From Thermosipho melanesiensis BI429 (lineage in GTDB: Bacteria; Thermotogota; Thermotogae; Thermotogales; Fervidobacteriaceae), in contig NC_009616.1 in the NCBI RefSeq assembly GCF_000016905.1, positions 1,550,001 to 1,614,000 on the forward strand: a stretch of 64,000 nucleotides of DNA, in the 5' to 3' direction. Below, one piece after another: positions 27,292 to 34,615 of this stretch. Under the pieces are notes generated by a model. That model was given only the letters and a program-made list of their open reading frames with translations. It was not told where the DNA came from and searched no databases. Each line of letters starts with the position of its first letter. Position 1 is the first letter of the stretch. Both the position numbers and the translations under genes were made by a program.

Positions 27292-27320
27292 TTGACATTT
27301 AAAATATTGTGGGATAAAAT
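27292..27320 (+). promoter_or_regulatory. Promoter of TPP riboswitch 1 / thi4
   Basis: TTGACA (27292-27297), a 17-base spacer and TAAAAT (27315-27320). The -10 box and everything to the end of the aptamer are identical to the second copy near 28.9 kb. Confidence 0.8.
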
Positions 27321-27435
27321 ATAGTTGAAAGTGAATAAGAAAACCCGAGGGGAGCTCCATAAGCCGGGGCTGAGAGGAAGGCGGAAGTCTTCGACCCTTA
27401 GAACCTGAACCGGGTAATACCGGCGGAGGGACGGG
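27313..27435 (+). repeat. Direct repeat copy 1 (123 bases, leader plus TPP aptamer)
   Basis: These 123 bases, from the -10 region to the last aptamer base, are identical to 28852-28974. Identity covers the leader between promoter and aptamer, which has no known constraint, so the duplication or a gene-conversion event is recent. Confidence 0.95.
27344..27435 (+). ncRNA. TPP riboswitch (THI element) 1, upstream of thi4
   Basis: A canonical thiamin pyrophosphate aptamer. P1 is CCCG/CGGG, P2 is AGCTCC/GGGGCT, the pyrimidine-binding junction is CTGAGA, and the J4/5 region is AGAACCTGA followed by the P5 hairpin CCGG-GTAATA-CCGG. The 3' strand GCGGAGGG (27423-27430) is the exact complement of CCCTCCGC (27470-27477) in the 5' arm of the terminator just downstream. 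Without TPP this pairing can prevent termination; with TPP bound, the terminator can form and thi4 is shut off. Confidence 0.97.
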
Positions 27436-27466
27436 AATGAAAATTGTTGAAGAAAATTTAATTGCA

Positions 27467-27496
27467 TTGCCCTCCGCATGGAGGGCAAAATTTTTT
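27467..27496 (+). terminator. Riboswitch-controlled terminator before thi4
   Basis: TTGCCCTCC pairs with GGAGGGCAA around the loop GCAT and is followed by AA and six T, 17 bases before the thi4 ATG. Its 5' arm is the partner of the antiterminator strand in the aptamer. Confidence 0.9.
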
Positions 27497-27512
27497 GTGG
27501 AGGTGTTATTAT

Positions 27513-28289
27513 ATGTGGGATTTAGAAATTTCTAAAATTATTGTAAATGGTTTTTTTGAAAAATTTAACGATGCATTAGATGTAGATGTTGCAATTGTAG
27601 GAGGAGGCCCCAGTGCACTAACTGCATCTTATTTTTTAACAAAAAATGGATTTAAAGTCGTTATATTTGAAGAAAAGAATGATCCAGGTGGGGGTACTTG
27701 GGGTGGGGGAATGCTGTTTAATGAATTAGTTGTAGAAGAAGAGCTTGAATGGATGTTGAAAGAATTTGGGATGAATTATAAAAGGTTGAATGGTTTTATT
27801 TCTATTGATTCAGTACATTTTGCTTCATCACTTTTGTATAATACAACCAAAGTTGGTACAAAGATATTTAATAACGTTATAGTAGAAGATATTTTAATGG
27901 AAGAAAACAGATTATGTGGGGTTGTAATTAATTGGGCACCAGTCATTAAACAACGACTCCATGTTGATCCAATAACTGTGAAAGCAAAGTATGTAGTTGA
28001 TGGAACGGGACATCCTGCAAGTGTTGTTCAAATGATTATAGATAGAAATTTAGAAGTTGAGTTACCTTTGGATAAAATAAGAGAATTTCCAATGAATGCA
28101 AAAGAAGGAGAGAATTTTGTGCTTAAAAATACGAAAGAAGTATTTCCTGGGTTATTTGTGATGGGAATGGCAGCAGTTTCAGTAGGTGGTGGCCCAAGAA
28201 TGGGGCCGATATTTGGTGGAATGTTAAAATCGGGCGAAAAAGTTGCAAATGCTATAGTAGAAAAGTTAAGTGTTGAAGTCAGTAAATAA
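27513..28289 (+). CDS. thi4: Thi4-type thiazole synthase (sulfide-dependent)
   Basis: A 258-residue Thi4-family enzyme that makes the thiamin thiazole from NAD-derived ADP-ribose, glycine and a sulfur source. The dinucleotide fold VDVAIVGGGPSALTAS (about residues 24-39) and GGGTWGGGMLFN are intact. The position of the sacrificial Cys of yeast Thi4 is His150 in the QRLHVDP segment, as in archaeal enzymes that use free sulfide catalytically. That suits a sulfidic anaerobe. The ATG at 27513 follows TGGAGGTG; upstream in-frame readings begin inside the riboswitch terminator. TPP riboswitch 1 controls it. Confidence 0.92.
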   Translation: MWDLEISKIIVNGFFEKFNDALDVDVAIVGGGPSALTASYFLTKNGFKVVIFEEKNDPGGGTWGGGMLFNELVVEEELEWMLKEFGMNYKRLNGFISIDSVHFASSLLYNTTKVGTKIFNNVIVEDILMEENRLCGVVINWAPVIKQRLHVDPITVKAKYVVDGTGHPASVVQMIIDRNLEVELPLDKIREFPMNAKEGENFVLKNTKEVFPGLFVMGMAAVSVGGGPRMGPIFGGMLKSGEKVANAIVEKLSVEVSK

Positions 28290-28311
28290 TTTTTGAATTA
28301 ATACAAAAATG

Positions 28312-28345
28312 GTCCAGGCTTAGTTTTTATGGCCTGGGCTTTTTT
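28312..28345 (+). terminator. Intrinsic terminator after thi4
   Basis: GTCCAGGC (28312-28319) pairs with GCCTGGGC (28332-28339), one G-T pair included, followed by a T run. It ends the riboswitch 1 transcript before the next promoter. Confidence 0.85.
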
Positions 28346-28351
28346 GTTTAT

Positions 28352-28380
28352 TTGACATTATAGAAAAAGTTTAATATACT
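28352..28380 (+). promoter_or_regulatory. Promoter of the small membrane protein gene
   Basis: TTGACA (28352-28357), a 17-base spacer and TATACT (28375-28380), 28 bases before the ATG. It lies after the thi4 terminator, so this gene has its own start of transcription not governed by riboswitch 1. Confidence 0.75.
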
Positions 28381-28408
28381 TTTTCATGGGAGAGGAGATG
28401 ATTTTTGG

Positions 28409-28834
28409 ATGGTTTTCTTTTATATAATATATACAATATTTTCTTTGTTATCGAATATTTTGTACTTTTTGTATGAGAACATTTCTCAAATGCTTTTAGG
28501 AATATCTTCTGTTTCGTTTTTAGTATTGTTATATTTAATTGGAAATAGATTAAGAAAAAAATTAAAAATTAATATACTTTCTATTTATTATGTTGCGTTA
28601 ATATTAACTATCTTTTCTTTTTTTCCACTTTATTTGACTAACTCTGTGATTACTTACTTTATTGCTCAATTTTTTGCGTTTTTATTTATACTTTTTTATT
28701 TAAAGGTAATTTTATCTGTTCTAAAGTCAGACTTGTCAGTTTTTAAGTTGCTGATATTTTCAATATTAACTTTTGGAATATATTCGTACTTTTTCTTTTT
28801 TAGATTAATAAAAGAAGTTAAAGAAAAAGTTTGA
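28409..28834 (+). CDS. Small membrane protein, DUF4234-like C-terminus
   Basis: A 141-residue protein made almost entirely of four hydrophobic segments (roughly residues 3-22, 28-45, 58-98 as two, and 108-133). The ending FSILTFGIYSYFFFFRLIKE resembles the DUF4234 signature of a helix with a TFGIY motif followed by aromatic residues and a basic end. Function is unknown. It sits between the two thiamin units with its own promoter, so a link to thiamin (for example uptake) is only positional. The ATG follows GAGAGGAG at a rather long spacing. Its stop codon lies just after the -35 box of the second riboswitch promoter. Confidence 0.6.
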   Translation: MVFFYIIYTIFSLLSNILYFLYENISQMLLGISSVSFLVLLYLIGNRLRKKLKINILSIYYVALILTIFSFFPLYLTNSVITYFIAQFFAFLFILFYLKVILSVLKSDLSVFKLLIFSILTFGIYSYFFFFRLIKEVKEKV

Positions 28835-28859
28835 CAATGGATATGATAAGAGATAAAAT
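28831..28859 (+). promoter_or_regulatory. Promoter of TPP riboswitch 2 / thiC operon
   Basis: TTGACA (28831-28836) overlaps the last codons of the membrane protein gene; a 17-base spacer leads to TAAAAT (28854-28859). Confidence 0.8.
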
Positions 28860-28974
28860 ATAGTTGAAAGTGAATAAGAAAACCCGAGGGGAGCTCCATA
28901 AGCCGGGGCTGAGAGGAAGGCGGAAGTCTTCGACCCTTAGAACCTGAACCGGGTAATACCGGCGGAGGGACGGG
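28852..28974 (+). repeat. Direct repeat copy 2 (123 bases, leader plus TPP aptamer)
   Basis: Identical base for base to 27313-27435. The two copies lie 1,539 bases apart in direct orientation. Recombination between them would remove thi4 and the small membrane protein gene and leave a single intact riboswitch in front of thiC. Confidence 0.95.
28883..28974 (+). ncRNA. TPP riboswitch (THI element) 2, upstream of thiC
   Basis: Same aptamer as copy 1, with no base differences. The downstream platform differs in sequence but keeps the same logic: CGGAGGG (28963-28969) at the aptamer 3' side complements CCCTCCG (29001-29007), which begins in the 5' arm of the terminator. TPP binding should free the terminator arm and stop transcription of thiC, the TIM-barrel gene and thiDN. 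Confidence 0.97.
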
Positions 28975-28997
28975 TAGAGAAAATTTCAAAAAAGATT

Positions 28998-29029
28998 TCC
29001 CCCTCCGAAGTTGAGGGGGATTATTTTTT
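28998..29029 (+). terminator. Riboswitch-controlled terminator before thiC
   Basis: TCCCCCTC (28998-29005) pairs with GAGGGGGA (29013-29020) around a seven-base loop and is followed by a T-rich run. It lies 30 bases before the thiC start. Confidence 0.88.
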
Positions 29030-29058
29030 AGAAAAACGAGATGGAAAGAGGTGAAAAA

Positions 29059-30336
29059 ATGACTTTGATTGACAGGATAAAAAAAGGTGATATACCAGAT
29101 TTTTTGGAAGAAGTTGCAAAATCTGAAAATGTAAGTGTTGATTTTTTAATAAGTGGAATTTTGAATGGAACTATAGTTATTCCAAACAATAAAAATCATT
29201 CTTCACTAAGAAAGTACATGGCAATAGGGGAAAGTTTAAAGATAAAGGTTAATGCAAATATTGGAACTTCACTTGGATATGATGATTTTGAGTATGAATT
29301 AAAAAAGTTTCATACTGCACGAAAATTTGGTGCAGATAGCGTTATGCTGTTATCTACTTGGGGGGATATTGAAAAGCAACGTGAGAAAATAATAAATATG
29401 TCTGATATTCCAATTGGGACTGTTCCTATATACGATGTTGCAGTTGTTGCGTATATGGAGCATAAGAATGTGGTTGATTTTTCTGAAAAAGATTTTTTGA
29501 AAATTTTGGAAAACCATGCAAAACAAGGTGTTGATTTTGTTACATTACATGTGAGTATAACTAAAGATATAGTGAAAAAATTAAAAAATTCAAAGAGAAT
29601 AATGAGAATCGTTAGTCGTGGTGGTTCAATTATTTCTGGTTGGATAATTAAAAATGATTTAGAAAATCCCTTTTATAAATACTTTGACGAAGTATTAGAT
29701 ATTGCAAGAGAATATGATGTGACATTGAGTTTAGGTGATTCACTTAGGCCAGGAAATCTTTTTGATTCTATGGATAAACTACAATTGGAAGAATGGTTTA
29801 TATTTGAAGAATTAGTTGAAAAAGCGCGAAAAAAGAATGTACAGGTAATTTTGGAAGGGCCTGGTCATGTGCCAATTAATCAGATAGAATCTACAGTTCA
29901 ACTAATGAAAAAATATGGGAAAAATTCTCCTGTATTTTTACTTGGACCAATTGTTTTGGACATTGCACCTGGTTATGATCATATTACTTCTGCAATTGGA
30001 GCCGCAATTGCAGCCAAAAGTGGAGCAGATTTTATCTGTTATGTAACACCATCAGAACATCTTTCATTGCCATCTGTGGAGGATGTAAAATTAGGGGTTA
30101 TTTCTTCAAAGATAGCAGGTATGGCTGTTGATTTTTCCAGAGGAAAGCATATAGAAGAAAATTATAAACTAGCACTCTTTAGAAAGAATTTAGATTGGGA
30201 TGGAATAAAAGATGTAGTTTTAGATAGGGAAATTGTGGAGGAGTATTTGGACAGTAAGCCATTTAAAGGAGAAGGCTGTTCTATGTGTGGGCCGTTTTGT
30301 TCGTTAAAAATTGTAGAGGAGTATTTAGAAAAGTGA
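29059..30336 (+). CDS. thiC: Phosphomethylpyrimidine synthase ThiC
   Basis: A 425-residue non-canonical radical SAM enzyme converting aminoimidazole ribotide to HMP-phosphate. Family segments include FHTARKFGADSVMLLSTWGD, LSLGDSLRPGNLFDSMDKLQ, ILEGPGHVPINQIES and YVTPSEHLSLPSVEDVKLG. The C-terminal cluster motif is CSMCGPFCSLK, a CX2CX3C spacing; many bacterial ThiC proteins have CX2CX4C (CSMCGPKFC). The enzyme also lacks the long N-terminal domain of many bacterial ThiC proteins. The ATG at 29059 follows AGAGGTG and is preferred over an in-frame ATG at 29041. Its TGA overlaps the GTG of the next gene. Confidence 0.93.
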   Translation: MTLIDRIKKGDIPDFLEEVAKSENVSVDFLISGILNGTIVIPNNKNHSSLRKYMAIGESLKIKVNANIGTSLGYDDFEYELKKFHTARKFGADSVMLLSTWGDIEKQREKIINMSDIPIGTVPIYDVAVVAYMEHKNVVDFSEKDFLKILENHAKQGVDFVTLHVSITKDIVKKLKNSKRIMRIVSRGGSIISGWIIKNDLENPFYKYFDEVLDIAREYDVTLSLGDSLRPGNLFDSMDKLQLEEWFIFEELVEKARKKNVQVILEGPGHVPINQIESTVQLMKKYGKNSPVFLLGPIVLDIAPGYDHITSAIGAAIAAKSGADFICYVTPSEHLSLPSVEDVKLGVISSKIAGMAVDFSRGKHIEENYKLALFRKNLDWDGIKDVVLDREIVEEYLDSKPFKGEGCSMCGPFCSLKIVEEYLEK

Positions 30337-31049
30337 GATTAGGAGTATCAACGAGTGTTATAAGAAGTGATTTAAGGTTTTTAGGATATTTTTTAAAGAA
30401 GTTTAGAAGTTTTGATTTGTTTGAATTGGGGTTTTTAGATCCCACTTTTTTAAATAGCATAAATAATATAAAGAAACCTTATGGTATTCACGCTCCGTTC
30501 ATTTTTAAACTTTCTTCTCATCCAAAATTTACAAGTGGTGACTTTGAGGAAACATTTCGAAAAATATTAAAGAGTGCGCTGTTTGCTAGGAATTTATCTG
30601 CTGAGTATTTGATAGTTCATTATCCAGATACTCTACAAACAAAAGATTGGAGAAGTAATTTTAGATTATTAGAACAATTGAGCAATATCATTAAAGTTAG
30701 AGTAGAAAACACATTTGGAAATAGTTTTTTTTACAAAGCAAGTGATTATAGATTTTTATGCAAGGAATTAAATTTAGGGCTCTGTATAGATTTAGGTCAC
30801 CTTTTAATAGATGATCGATTGAATCCATTTGAATTTATAGAACAATTAGCTGATTTTATTGAAGAATTTCATGTGTATTATGCAAATAGTAAGACATATA
30901 AAACGTGTCATCATATGCCTTGGTATGAAGATAAAGTGTATATTGACTTACTTAGGTTAATAAAATCATTTAACGTGGATATTGTTATTGAATCTACTCC
31001 TGAATGTAATGGTATTGAAAAACTTATTGATTTTTTGGGGGTGAGATAG
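30333..31049 (+). CDS. Xylose-isomerase-like TIM-barrel protein in the thiamin operon
   Basis: A 238-residue protein of the sugar phosphate isomerase/epimerase (AP endonuclease 2-like) TIM-barrel superfamily. Probable metal and active-site residues are visible in order: YGIHAPF, YLIVHYP, VRVENTFG, CIDLGHLL, EFHVYY, THH-type CHHMPWYED and IVIESTPE. It starts with a GTG overlapping the thiC stop (GTGA), and its TAG shares a base with the thiDN GTG, so it is translationally locked between two thiamin genes. That placement argues for a role in thiamin synthesis or in disposing of a ThiC by-product, but no such activity is known to me. The substrate is unknown. Confidence 0.75.
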   Translation: MRLGVSTSVIRSDLRFLGYFLKKFRSFDLFELGFLDPTFLNSINNIKKPYGIHAPFIFKLSSHPKFTSGDFEETFRKILKSALFARNLSAEYLIVHYPDTLQTKDWRSNFRLLEQLSNIIKVRVENTFGNSFFYKASDYRFLCKELNLGLCIDLGHLLIDDRLNPFEFIEQLADFIEEFHVYYANSKTYKTCHHMPWYEDKVYIDLLRLIKSFNVDIVIESTPECNGIEKLIDFLGVR

Positions 31050-32248
31050 TGAAAAAGATGTTGATTATTTCTGGTTTTGATCCATCATCTGGTGCGGGGT
31101 TGATTCAGGACGTTGGGGTTGCTACTGCAATGGGAATTAGTGTTTATTCATCAGTTAGTGCTTTTACTAAACAAACTTTGGAAAAAACGTATAGTGTGAA
31201 ATTTAGAGGTTTAGATGAAATTTTAGATGAGATAGAAATTTTTCACGATGTTAAGGTTATAAAAATTGGAATAGTTTTGCCAGAACTTTTAGAAAAATTG
31301 AGAAAAATGTATAAAGATTCAATTATAGTGTGGAATCCTGTTTTGGAATCATCTAGTGGATATAAGTTTTTAGATGAAAATGATGTAAAAAAATACATTA
31401 ATTATGCAGATTATGTAATTGTAAATAGTTTAGAGGCAAAAAAAATAGGAATAAGTGACAATATGATAATAACTGGAGGACATGATAATAAAGACTATAT
31501 TGAAATTAAATACAAAGATAGAGTTGTAACCCATGAAAGGATTAATGGAGAATTTAGAGGAACAGGTTGTGTGTTTTCAACTTTATTTTCCAGCCTATTG
31601 GTATTAGATTATGAGCCATTTGAGGCAATAAAAAGAACTTCTGAAATTATGGTAAAAGTTTTGAAAAAATCTAATAAAAGATTCCAAGTTGAATTGTTAT
31701 CAAGAGATTGGCAAAAGTGGGAAGTGTTGGATGAACTAAATAGAATAATTTTAGATATTATGGAGATTGGACATTTAACCATTCCAGAAGTTGGACAAAA
31801 TGTTTCATACGCACTGCCTTGGGCTGAAAATGAAGAACAGGTTGCAAAATTTCCAGGTAGAATAAGACTTGTATTTGGAAAGCCTCATTTTTTAGGGGAT
31901 GCAACCTTTAAAGGGAAGTCCCATACTGCTAGGATGACTTTGGAAATGATGAAAAAGTTTCCTTTTGTAAGATGTACAACCAATATTAGATATGAAGAAA
32001 GATATGTTGAAAAAGCCAAGAAAGTGGGATATAAGGTTTATGAACATGTGAGAAAATTAGAACCAGATGAGGTTAAACTTAAAGAAGGCCAATCATTAAG
32101 ATGGGGTATTGCAAACATAATTGAGAGTCTGGAATATCCACCAGACATGATTTATGATAAGGGTTTTTGGGGGAAAGAAGCAATGATAAGAGTATTTGGT
32201 AGAAATCCTAAAGAAGTTGTTGAGAAGGTAAAGAATATAATCTTTTAA
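31049..32248 (+). CDS. thiDN: Bifunctional HMP-P kinase / thiamin-phosphate synthase (ThiDN)
   Basis: A 399-residue fusion. Residues 1 to about 230 are ThiD, with SGFDPSSGAGLIQDVGVATA at the start, converting HMP-P to HMP-PP. Residues about 232-399 are ThiN (EIGHLTIPEVGQNVSYALPW, VFGKPHFLGDATFKGKSHTA, RYEERYVEKAKKVGY), which couples HMP-PP to the thiazole phosphate in place of ThiE. The kinase part ends with a shortened GEFRGTGCVFSTLFSSLL anion-hole segment. It is the last gene under riboswitch 2. No thiE or thiL is in the window. Confidence 0.92.
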   Translation: MKKMLIISGFDPSSGAGLIQDVGVATAMGISVYSSVSAFTKQTLEKTYSVKFRGLDEILDEIEIFHDVKVIKIGIVLPELLEKLRKMYKDSIIVWNPVLESSSGYKFLDENDVKKYINYADYVIVNSLEAKKIGISDNMIITGGHDNKDYIEIKYKDRVVTHERINGEFRGTGCVFSTLFSSLLVLDYEPFEAIKRTSEIMVKVLKKSNKRFQVELLSRDWQKWEVLDELNRIILDIMEIGHLTIPEVGQNVSYALPWAENEEQVAKFPGRIRLVFGKPHFLGDATFKGKSHTARMTLEMMKKFPFVRCTTNIRYEERYVEKAKKVGYKVYEHVRKLEPDEVKLKEGQSLRWGIANIIESLEYPPDMIYDKGFWGKEAMIRVFGRNPKEVVEKVKNIIF

Positions 32249-32284
32249 TTTTTGCCTCCTTTTAAAAATATTTCCGAATATTTG

Positions 32285-32312
32285 TTGAATTTGTCTTATT
32301 TTGTGGTATTAT
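32285..32312 (+). promoter_or_regulatory. Possible promoter of pfkA
   Basis: TTGAAT (32285-32290), a 16-base spacer and TATTAT (32307-32312). TATACT at 32312-32317 is an alternative -10 box. Confidence 0.45.
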
Positions 32313-32348
32313 ATACTTGTGAAAACTTTTTGAAAAGGGAGGCATTTT

Positions 32349-33308
32349 ATGAAGAAAATAGCCGTTATGACTAGTGGAGGAGATGCCCCAGGAATGAATG
32401 CCGCCATTAGAGCAGTGGTTCGTTATGCAGTTAGAAATGATATAGAAGTTGTTGGAATTCAGAGAGGTTATGCCGGTTTATTAGACGAAGATTTTATTAA
32501 AATGAATTTTGCTTCTGTAGGTGGCATAATGGAGAAAGGTGGTACCATTTTAAGAAGTAGTAGATGTCCTGAATTTGTAAGAAAAGAAACAAGGAAAGAA
32601 GCTGCTGCTATTTTATCCAAACATGGAATTGAAGGACTTGTTGTAATTGGTGGAGAAGGTAGTTTGCACGGTGCCATGTTTTTGGAGGAAGAACAAAAAG
32701 TACCTGTAGTTGGTATTCCAGGAACAATTGATAATGATATTGCAATGACTGATATGAGTATTGGGGTAGATACGTGTTTAAACACAGTGGTAGATGCTAT
32801 TCAGAAATTGAAAGACACTGCGTCTTCTCATGAAAGGGCATTTATTGTTGAAGTTATGGGAAGATCATCAGGATACATTGCTACTGTTGCCGGGTTGGTT
32901 ACTGGGGCTGAAGCTATAGTAATTCCAGAGATTCCGGTAAATTACGAGGCTCTTGGTAATAAAATATTAAAAGAGAGGGAAAGAGGAAAGATAAATTGTA
33001 TAGTAGTTGTTGCAGAGGGTGCGGCAAGTGCATATACAGTTGCAAGACACCTTGAACATAGAATAGGTTATGAAACAAGAATTACGATTTTAGGACATAT
33101 TCAAAGAGGTGGTTCTCCAACTGCATTTGATAGGTTACTTGCATCGAGAATGGGTGTTGCAGCTGTTGAGTATTTAAAAAGAGGGCAAAGCTTTGTAATG
33201 ACAGCACTTCAAGGAGGAAAGATTGTTCCGGTGAGATTTGATGAGGTTTTAAAGCAAAAGAAATCTTTAAATATGGAATTGGTGGAGTTGACAGCTTTAT
33301 TATCATGA
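32349..33308 (+). CDS. pfkA: 6-phosphofructokinase (ATP-dependent)
   Basis: A 319-residue glycolytic kinase phosphorylating fructose 6-phosphate. [42 protein letters not shown] with the catalytic-base Asp, and [16 protein letters not shown] are all in place. The second Gly of GGEGS points to ATP rather than pyrophosphate; Glu replaces the usual Asp of GGDGS, as I recall also for the T. maritima enzyme. The ATG follows GGGAGG. Its end overlaps the amidohydrolase gene (ATGA). Confidence 0.95.
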   Translation: MKKIAVMTSGGDAPGMNAAIRAVVRYAVRNDIEVVGIQRGYAGLLDEDFIKMNFASVGGIMEKGGTILRSSRCPEFVRKETRKEAAAILSKHGIEGLVVIGGEGSLHGAMFLEEEQKVPVVGIPGTIDNDIAMTDMSIGVDTCLNTVVDAIQKLKDTASSHERAFIVEVMGRSSGYIATVAGLVTGAEAIVIPEIPVNYEALGNKILKERERGKINCIVVVAEGAASAYTVARHLEHRIGYETRITILGHIQRGGSPTAFDRLLASRMGVAAVEYLKRGQSFVMTALQGGKIVPVRFDEVLKQKKSLNMELVELTALLS

Positions 33309-34615
33309 AAATTAGAGAATATAAAAATGCCTGTGTATGGGATAGTGGAAGATTTGTAAAAAAGAGTTTTTATGTAAAAGATAATAGTTTTTTTGGTGGG
33401 AATTTTAATGAAAAAGAGGTTGAAACAATAGACCTGGAGGGGAAGTATGTCCTTCCAGGTTTTTCTGATTCTCATGCCCACGTTTTAGGTGTTGGAATAA
33501 AAAAGTTAACGTATGATGTATCTAATAACTCATTTGATGAAATTTTTGAAAGAAAAGATGAGATTATTATAGGTAGAGGATGGGAAAGAATTGAGAACGA
33601 AAAACTTTTTGATGAACTAAATTCAATGGTTATATTAATTAGAAAGTGTGGTCATGTTGCTTTTCTTAATAAAAAGTCACAAGAGTTTTTGAATATAGAT
33701 AGATATTATATATTTGAGGAAGAGTTAGAAAAAATTTGGAATTTTTTACCTGAAGAGTTTTTTTATAGGGCGTTTAAGGTTGGAGAGAGAGAATTTTTAA
33801 AGCATGGAATTACAAGTGTACACTCGGATGATTTTCACGGAATTTCTTTTAATTTATTGGAAAGATTGTTAAAAGATAGTAAATTACGTATATTTGAAAA
33901 ATTATACACAAACACACCATGGAATTTTGAATACAGAGATTATGGCGTTTCAAAGATTATAGGAATAAAGATTTTTGCAGATGGATCTTTGGGTGGAAAA
34001 ACTGCTTATTTATCAAAACCATATAAAAATACGAATGGTTATGGCGTATTTACACTTCCAAAAAATTTTAAAGAAATAGTTTCTTTTGCGGAGAAAAATA
34101 ACTTACAAGTTTGTGTACATGCAATAGGCGATGAAGCTTTGTCTAAAACTATAAAAGCATTCGGAAAGTATAGTGGCCATAGGATAATCCACGCTCAACT
34201 TGTAAAGGAAAGTGATTTTGAAAAATTACGAGCTTTTAATTTATCTGTTCAACCTCATTTCTTTTTTGAAGATCTTGAGATAGTCGATAATATTAACTTG
34301 GAAAACATTTTAATTTATCCGTTTAGGAGAATGTATGAAGAAGGGATTTTGCTCTCTTTTTCAAGTGATGGACCTGTATCTCCCATTGATCCCAAATATG
34401 TAATTAATGCAGCGTTAAAACTTGGTTTTTCCTTTAAAGATGCAATTTTGCTATATACAGAGAGCTCAGGAAACATTATAAAAGAAAAAATTGGGCGCAT
34501 TGCACCCAATTATTTAGCGGATTTTGTAGTATATAGCGATAAAAATTTGACTAAATTAGAAAAAGTATTTGTTAATGGGGAACTTGTTTATGATACTTTT
34601 ACCCTAGAACCATAG
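33305..34615 (+). CDS. Amidohydrolase family 3 protein (YtcJ-like), unknown substrate
   Basis: A 436-residue metal-dependent hydrolase. [20 protein letters not shown] (about residues 45-64) carries the first HxH metal pair. [38 protein letters not shown] and [14 protein letters not shown] supply the remaining ligands typical of the family. No signal peptide is present, so it is cytoplasmic. Substrate is unknown. It is translationally coupled to pfkA (ATGA), an unusual partner. Its 3' end overlaps the convergent hydE gene by 28 bases. Confidence 0.85.
   Translation: MKIREYKNACVWDSGRFVKKSFYVKDNSFFGGNFNEKEVETIDLEGKYVLPGFSDSHAHVLGVGIKKLTYDVSNNSFDEIFERKDEIIIGRGWERIENEKLFDELNSMVILIRKCGHVAFLNKKSQEFLNIDRYYIFEEELEKIWNFLPEEFFYRAFKVGEREFLKHGITSVHSDDFHGISFNLLERLLKDSKLRIFEKLYTNTPWNFEYRDYGVSKIIGIKIFADGSLGGKTAYLSKPYKNTNGYGVFTLPKNFKEIVSFAEKNNLQVCVHAIGDEALSKTIKAFGKYSGHRIIHAQLVKESDFEKLRAFNLSVQPHFFFEDLEIVDNINLENILIYPFRRMYEEGILLSFSSDGPVSPIDPKYVINAALKLGFSFKDAILLYTESSGNIIKEKIGRIAPNYLADFVVYSDKNLTKLEKVFVNGELVYDTFTLEP

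Noticed and set aside
27258-27488. Minus-strand open frame across TPP riboswitch 1 (a similar one covers copy 2 at 28696-28989)
   Set aside because: The frames exist only because the GC-rich aptamer lacks stops; both are reverse readings of the same RNA element.
32256-32285. AAATATT/AATATTT hairpin after thiDN as a terminator
   Set aside because: Only A-T pairs and no T-run; expected by chance in such AT-rich sequence.
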